Positions 27,395 through 32,108 of a stretch of 32,108 nucleotides of DNA are shown piece by piece; the stretch's first letter is position 1, and the number at the start of each line of letters is the position of its first letter. The translations under genes and the position numbers were made by a program. The stretch covers positions 1 through 32,108 of the forward strand of contig JAIXVY010000191.1 of NCBI GenBank assembly GCA_027482505.1, in the 5' to 3' direction. The notes under the pieces were generated by a model. That model saw only the letters and a program-made list of their open reading frames with translations, was not told the origin of the DNA and searched no databases. The stretch is from Opitutaceae bacterium (GTDB taxonomy: Bacteria > Verrucomicrobiota > Verrucomicrobiia > Opitutales > Opitutaceae).

Positions 27395-29452
27395 ATGTCC
27401 GCCTCTCCCGAAGCTCCCTTCGATGTCATCGTCTGCGGCGCCGGCCACGCCGGCTGCGAGGCCGCGCTTGCCGCCGCCCGCACCGGGGCGCGCACGTTGC
27501 TGCTGACGGGCAACCTCGATACCGTCGCCCAGATGTCGTGCAACCCGGCCATCGGCGGCCAGGCCAAGGGCCAGATCGTGCGCGAGATCGACGCCCTCGG
27601 CGGCGAGATGGCGATCAATACCGATCTGACAGGCATTCAGTTTCGCCTGCTTAACGAGTCCAAGGGTCCCGCCGTCCAATCGCCCCGCGCCCAGTGCGAC
27701 AAGAAGGCCTACCAGCTTCGCCTCAAGCACACCCTCGAACTCCAGCCCAACCTGCGCCTGTTTCAGGCCACGGTTACCGGGCTGATCTTCGCCGACGGCC
27801 CCGACGGCGTCCGCCAGGTGGTCGGCGTGCGCACCAACCTCGATCTGGAGTTTCACGGCCGCGCCGTGGTGGTCACCACGGGAACCTTTCTGCGCGGCCT
27901 GATGCACATCGGCCAAAACAAGAACGAGGGCGGTCGCCTGGGTGATTTCTCGGCCAAGACCCTCTCGGCCAGCTTTCTGGAGGCCGGTATCGAGCTTCAG
28001 CGCCTCAAGACCGGCACGCCTCCCCGCCTTCTGGGGCGCTCCATTGATTTCACCAAGATGGAGCCGCAGCACGGCGATGCGACGCCCACGTTGTTCGCCT
28101 TTCACGACACCCGTGACCCGGAGCCCTTGTTCCACGTGGAACATTCGCTGACGGGTGCCGCGCCCGGCGCCACGCTTTCGACTTTGCGCGAGGAGCGATT
28201 GGGGTGGAATCCGGGGCGCGACCAGGTGCCGTGCTGGATAACCTACACCACGGAACGCACCGCCCAGCTGGTCCGGGACAATCTTCATCTCTCGGCCATG
28301 TATTCGGGCGAGATCGAGGGCATCGGCCCGCGCTATTGTCCGTCGATCGAGGACAAGTTTGTCCGTTTCGCCGACAAGCCCCGCCACCAGCTCTTCCTTG
28401 AGCCCGAGGGGCGGGCCACCAACGAGTTTTACATCAACGGGCTCTCCACGTCGTTGCCCTTCGCTGTTCAGGTGGAGTTGGTGCGCAGCATCCCCGGGTT
28501 GGAGCGCGCCGAGTTGCTGCGTCCGGCCTACGCGGTGGAGTATGACTTCGCGCCGCCCACCCAGTTGTTCCCGTCGCTGGAGTCGCGAAAGGTGGAAAAC
28601 CTCTTCTTCGCCGGTCAGATCAACGGCACTTCGGGCTACGAGGAGGCGGCCTGTCAGGGCCTGATCGCCGGCGTAAACGCCGCCCGCAAGGGCAGGGGAG
28701 AGCCGCCCTTGGTTGTCGCCCGCCACGAGGGCTACATCGGCGTGCTCATCGACGACCTCGTGACCAAGGGCACCCGCGAGCCCTATCGTATGTTCACCAG
28801 CCGGGCCGAACATCGGCTGCTGTTCAATCACGGCAGCGCCGAGCTCCGGCTCGTCCATCACGCCCGGTCCTGCGGGCTTTTGTCCGCCTCCCGGCTTGCC
28901 CGGATTGAGGCCAAGGCCGAGCGCATCCGGGGCTGGATCGAGCGGCTGGAGCACACCCGCTTGCCCGCCGCGGCCGGGCTGGGCGTGGGCACGTGGGCGG
29001 ATCATTTGCGCCGGTTTCACAGCGCCCAGCCCAAGCCGGAAGACCTCGCGGCTGCCGCGGGCCCGGGATGCGAGTTGCCGCTCGCCGGCGACGGGGCGGG
29101 GCGGGGGAGCATCGGCGCCTCGGCGACGGACCAAGATGTCTGGACGGCGGTGGTCGCGCACTTGCCCGAATTGACCGCGCTGGCCCCCGCCGACCGGGCG
29201 GAGGTGCATTATCGCGTGACCTATGCGGGCTATCTGGCCCGGGAGGAGCGGCAAATCGCCCGTCTGGCCGACATCGAAAAGATCAAGATTCCCGCCGATC
29301 TCGACTACGCCACGGTGCGCGGTCTGCGTGCGGAGAGCCGGGCAAAACTCGCCGCCGCCCGCCCGGTGACCCTCGGCCAGGCAAGCCGGATCAGCGGGGT
29401 AAACCCGGCCGATATCAGCGTGCTGATGGTGCTTTGCGCCAAACGCCGTTAG
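27395..29452 (+). CDS. mnmG: tRNA uridine-5-carboxymethylaminomethyl modification enzyme MnmG
   Basis: FDVIVCGAGHAGCEAALAAARTG...MSCNPAIGGQAKGQIVREIDALGGEM...GTFLRGLMHIG...LKTGTPPRL...FFAGQINGTSGYEEAACQGLIAGVNAA. Confidence 0.97.
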   Translation: MSASPEAPFDVIVCGAGHAGCEAALAAARTGARTLLLTGNLDTVAQMSCNPAIGGQAKGQIVREIDALGGEMAINTDLTGIQFRLLNESKGPAVQSPRAQCDKKAYQLRLKHTLELQPNLRLFQATVTGLIFADGPDGVRQVVGVRTNLDLEFHGRAVVVTTGTFLRGLMHIGQNKNEGGRLGDFSAKTLSASFLEAGIELQRLKTGTPPRLLGRSIDFTKMEPQHGDATPTLFAFHDTRDPEPLFHVEHSLTGAAPGATLSTLREERLGWNPGRDQVPCWITYTTERTAQLVRDNLHLSAMYSGEIEGIGPRYCPSIEDKFVRFADKPRHQLFLEPEGRATNEFYINGLSTSLPFAVQVELVRSIPGLERAELLRPAYAVEYDFAPPTQLFPSLESRKVENLFFAGQINGTSGYEEAACQGLIAGVNAARKGRGEPPLVVARHEGYIGVLIDDLVTKGTREPYRMFTSRAEHRLLFNHGSAELRLVHHARSCGLLSASRLARIEAKAERIRGWIERLEHTRLPAAAGLGVGTWADHLRRFHSAQPKPEDLAAAAGPGCELPLAGDGAGRGSIGASATDQDVWTAVVAHLPELTALAPADRAEVHYRVTYAGYLAREERQIARLADIEKIKIPADLDYATVRGLRAESRAKLAAARPVTLGQASRISGVNPADISVLMVLCAKRR
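28128..28143. promoter_or_regulatory. parS (ParB-binding) site, perfect palindrome
   Basis: TGTTCCACGTGGAACA within mnmG, encoded as LFHVEH; matches the known bacterial parS family TGTTYCACGTGRAACA. Confidence 0.85.
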
Positions 29453-29486
29453 CCTTTCGGGCGAGGGCGGCTTTAATCTTCCGGCC

Positions 29487-29921
29487 ATGATGTTCGACCT
29501 CCTGCCCCTGCTTCAGTTGGTGATAGCCGGCGCGCTGGCGGGCTTGATCTGGACGGTGCAACTCGCGGTTTACGCCCATTTTCCCCGGCTCATCTCGCGG
29601 GCGGGCGCGGAGGCGTTTCGCGCCTATCATGCCGACTATACCCGCAGCATGGGCTACGTGGCGGGGCCGCTTATGCTGGCCGAACTGGCGGCGGTGCTGG
29701 CACTGACGGGGTGGGGGAGGGGAGCGTTTGACGGCGTGGGCGCGGGCTTGGTGGCGGCGCTTTGGTTGCACACTTTTGGTCTGATGGTGCCCCTTCACGC
29801 GCGTTTGCAGGCGGCTCCGAGCGAGGCTTTGGCGCGCCGCCTGGTAACGCTCAACTGGCTCCGCACCGGCCTCTGGTCGGTGCGGTTGGCGTGGGTTATT
29901 TGGGCTACCCTGCACGGCTGA
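29487..29921 (+). CDS. Hypothetical integral membrane protein
   Basis: Four hydrophobic segments (LLQLVIAGALAGLIWTVQLAVY; GPLMLAELAAVLALTG; GLVAALWLHTFGLMV; LRTGLWSVRLAWVIWATL). Confidence 0.7.
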   Translation: MMFDLLPLLQLVIAGALAGLIWTVQLAVYAHFPRLISRAGAEAFRAYHADYTRSMGYVAGPLMLAELAAVLALTGWGRGAFDGVGAGLVAALWLHTFGLMVPLHARLQAAPSEALARRLVTLNWLRTGLWSVRLAWVIWATLHG

Positions 29922-30016
29922 TTTTAATAAATCGCCACGCTTCTGCGCACGGGCCGGGGCGTGGGTTTCCTCGGGATTTGTGCGATTTTCTCCCGTCCCT
30001 TGGGAGGTATGCGCAG

Positions 30017-30051
30017 GCAGGCCGTGTAACCTATTGGGTTACACGGCCTGC
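30017..30051. other. Perfect 15-bp-stem hairpin, no T-tract
   Basis: GCAGGCCGTGTAACC-TATTG-GGTTACACGGCCTGC in the intergenic region between convergent genes. Confidence 0.85.
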
Positions 30052-30107
30052 TCCGGTAATCGGGCCCGAGATGTTTATTAAGGCGGAGAAGGCAAAGGAT
30101 GTGGGAC

Positions 30108-30139
30108 ACAAAAAACCCGTCGCGGTGGGACGCGACGGG
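30108..30139 (-). terminator. Rho-independent terminator of the efflux operon
   Basis: Minus strand CCCGTCGCG-TCCCAC-CGCGACGGG followed by TTTTTTGTG. Confidence 0.85.
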
Positions 30140-30166
30140 CGTTGCGGGTAGGGCGTTACAGACGGG

Positions 30167-30892
30167 TCAGGGCTTGGCCGCGAATTGGGTCTGGGCGCGG
30201 AGGCCGGGCTTGAGGGCTCCGTCCGAGTTGTCGATCAGCACCTTCACCCGCATGAGGCCGCTGGCGGCATCGACGCGCGGATCGATGAAGTCTATCGTGC
30301 CCACGAAGACCCGCTGGGGATCCGCCACCTGGCAGCGGATGTTGAGGCGGTCGCCGACCCGCAGGGCGCGGGCGTCCTCGGCCGTGACGAAGAACTGGGC
30401 AAAGACCCGGCTGATGTCCACCAGGCGGAAGAGCGGCTGCGAGGCCGACACGGTTTCGCCGACCTCGCGGTTGCGTTCCACGATCAGGCCGCTGATGGGT
30501 GCGGAGATGGTGCGGAGGTTGAACAACTCGGCGGCTTGCTCGTATTGCAGGCGGGCGAGATCGAGCTCGATCTTGTTTTTGAGCTCCTCGTCCTTGGATA
30601 TGATCTTGTCGGCGAACAGGTTGGATGCGCTCTTGTAGTCGAATTCCTTCTTTTCGAGCGCGGCCTTGGCGCGCAGCATCTCCAGCTCCTCCACGCGGCT
30701 GTAGAGTTTGGCCAGAACGGCGCCTTCGCGCACGGTGTCGCCTTCCTTGAAGGGCTGGGTGGTGAGGCTGCTCTGCACCGGGGAGGAGACGACGACTTCC
30801 TTAAAGGGAAGCACGAGGCCGTCGGTGTGCGCGGGGGCGGCCGGGGCGAGCAGGGGGAGGGTGGCGAAGAGGGCGACGAAAAGGCGGCGCAT
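30167..30892 (-). CDS. Efflux transporter periplasmic adaptor subunit (HlyD/RND MFP type)
   Basis: VVVSSPVQSSLTTQPFKEGDTVREGAVLAKLYSRVEELEML...ISAPISGLIVERNREVGETVSASQPLFRLVDISRVFAQFFV. Confidence 0.88.
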   Translation of the reverse strand: MRRLFVALFATLPLLAPAAPAHTDGLVLPFKEVVVSSPVQSSLTTQPFKEGDTVREGAVLAKLYSRVEELEMLRAKAALEKKEFDYKSASNLFADKIISKDEELKNKIELDLARLQYEQAAELFNLRTISAPISGLIVERNREVGETVSASQPLFRLVDISRVFAQFFVTAEDARALRVGDRLNIRCQVADPQRVFVGTIDFIDPRVDAASGLMRVKVLIDNSDGALKPGLRAQTQFAAKP

Positions 30893-30916
30893 GGCGAAGG
30901 CGGTGGGGGAGGGGGC

Positions 30917-32108
30917 TTACTCGGCGGTGAAGTTGACGCGCATCTGCTGCGGGATGGTGCCGAGCACGTAGTAGAGCTGCGCGACGGATTTGTTCAGGTC
31001 GACCAAGGTGGCGAGCTCGCGGGAGCGGGCCTGGGAGAGGTCGCGCTGGGCCTGGGCGACCTCGTAGCTGGTGGTCTTGCCGGAGCCGAGGATGCGCTGT
31101 TGGGCGTCGAGGCTGGCGGCGGCGAGTTTGACCGAGTCCTGCACGAGGCGGGTGCGCTCGACGGCGTTTGCGATGTCGCGCTGGGCGGTGTCGAAGGCGC
31201 TGAGCAGGGTGACCTCGGCGCGCTTGAGGTTGATGAGCGCCTGGCGCTTGCGGTTTTCCGCCTCGATCACGCGGGAGCGGGCGGTGCGGTTGCCGAGGGG
31301 AATGTTGACCACTACGCCGACGCTGAAGTTGGGCTGGTCGCGTTCTCCGTAGTCGTCGTAGGAGCCGAACCAGTCGTTATCGAGGCCGTTGTAGCCGAAG
31401 GAGGCCTTCAGGTCGACGCGCGGCCAGCGTTGGTTCTTGGCGTAGGCGACGCGGATCTGCTCGGCCTTGATGAGCTCGGCGGTGCCGAGGTAGGTGGGGT
31501 TTTTCTCAAACAGCGTGGCCAGGGCCGACTCGCGCTCGACGCCCGGGGCCTCGCGCACGACGAAGGCGGGGTCGACGGTGAAGGCGGCCTCGTCGAAATC
31601 AAAGGTGTCGCGGGTGAGCTCGCGCAGGGTGTTGCGGCGCTGGGCGATGAAGTTGCGGGCCAGGAGCAGTTCCTCGCGGGCCTCGGAGAGGCGGGCTTGG
31701 GCCTGGGTGACGTCGATCGGAGCCATGCGGCCTTCGTCGACGCGGCGCTGGTTGTCGCGCACGAGGGCCTCGGCGACGGCGACGGCTTCCTCCTTCACGC
31801 GGATGTTTTCCTGGGCGAAGACCATCTCGTAATAGGCCGAGGCGACGTCGCGCAGGATGCGTTGGGCGGTGGCCTCGAGCTCATGGCGGGCGCTTTTGAC
31901 GTTGGAGCGCTGGAGGCGGACTTCGGCGAGGTTGGCCGAGAGGCCGAAGTCGCGCAGCAGGGGCTGGGTGAGGGTCAGCGTGCTGGTCGAAACGTATTCC
32001 GGGCGGAACATCGACTTGGGCGAGAGGAAGCTGCCCGCGCTGTTGATGCTGGTGTTGGAGGTGCGGTCGAAGCCGGTGAGCAGCTCGTATTGCGTGCCGA
32101 AGGGCAGG
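30917..32108 (-). CDS. TolC family outer membrane protein (N-terminus beyond window)
   Basis: STLTLTQPLLRDFGLSANLAEVRLQRSNVKSARHELEATAQRILRDVASAYYEMVFAQENI...VVNIPLGNRTARSRVIEAENRKRQALINLKR; frame open to window edge. Confidence 0.9.
   Translation of the reverse strand, partial: LPFGTQYELLTGFDRTSNTSINSAGSFLSPKSMFRPEYVSTSTLTLTQPLLRDFGLSANLAEVRLQRSNVKSARHELEATAQRILRDVASAYYEMVFAQENIRVKEEAVAVAEALVRDNQRRVDEGRMAPIDVTQAQARLSEAREELLLARNFIAQRRNTLRELTRDTFDFDEAAFTVDPAFVVREAPGVERESALATLFEKNPTYLGTAELIKAEQIRVAYAKNQRWPRVDLKASFGYNGLDNDWFGSYDDYGERDQPNFSVGVVVNIPLGNRTARSRVIEAENRKRQALINLKRAEVTLLSAFDTAQRDIANAVERTRLVQDSVKLAAASLDAQQRILGSGKTTSYEVAQAQRDLSQARSRELATLVDLNKSVAQLYYVLGTIPQQMRVNFTAE

Noticed and set aside
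27314-29488. 724-aa minus-strand ORF
   Set aside because: Antisense shadow of mnmG; begins inside the repeat region and has low-complexity composition.
1-32108. CRISPR arrays, rRNA, tRNA, prophage or IS transposase genes
   Set aside because: None recognised on reading the sequence and ORF track; tRNA detection by eye is not reliable, so tRNAscan/Infernal would be needed to exclude small RNAs.

Overview
High-GC bacterial chromosomal window. Gene content and protein style suggest Verrucomicrobia/Opitutaceae, but this is inference only. Most of it is housekeeping: accC 3' end, Asp23/AmaP-like/RodZ-like cluster, [2Fe-2S] ferredoxin-like protein, ABC ATPase, EEP-family protein, dnaN, pssA-like gene, RelE-like orphan, sugar ABC transporter genes, multi-PAS/SpoIIE phosphatase, PHP phosphatase, mnmE, mnmG, and a TolC/HlyD-type efflux pair. 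Interspersed are lower-GC accessory genes: a giant RCC1/C-type-lectin/Ig protein, a subtilase with Ig-like and MBG-like repeats, and a PEP-CTERM protein. The main non-obvious signals are: (1) a perfect parS-type palindrome (TGTTCCACGTGGAACA) inside mnmG and a 15/16 copy inside mnmE; (2) a ~45-bp diverged direct repeat of the 5' coding region of a solute-binding-protein gene, flanking a ~1-kb low-GC island that carries the PEP-CTERM gene and what looks like a replacement signal peptide; (3) a solute-binding protein fused to an ABC permease; (4) two copies of a dispersed inverted-repeat element with conserved arms and unrelated interiors; (5) an inverted and iteron-like repeat cluster upstream of dnaN; (6) an unexplained perfect 15-bp-stem hairpin near 30 kb. 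No rRNA, tRNA, CRISPR array or transposase was recognised.
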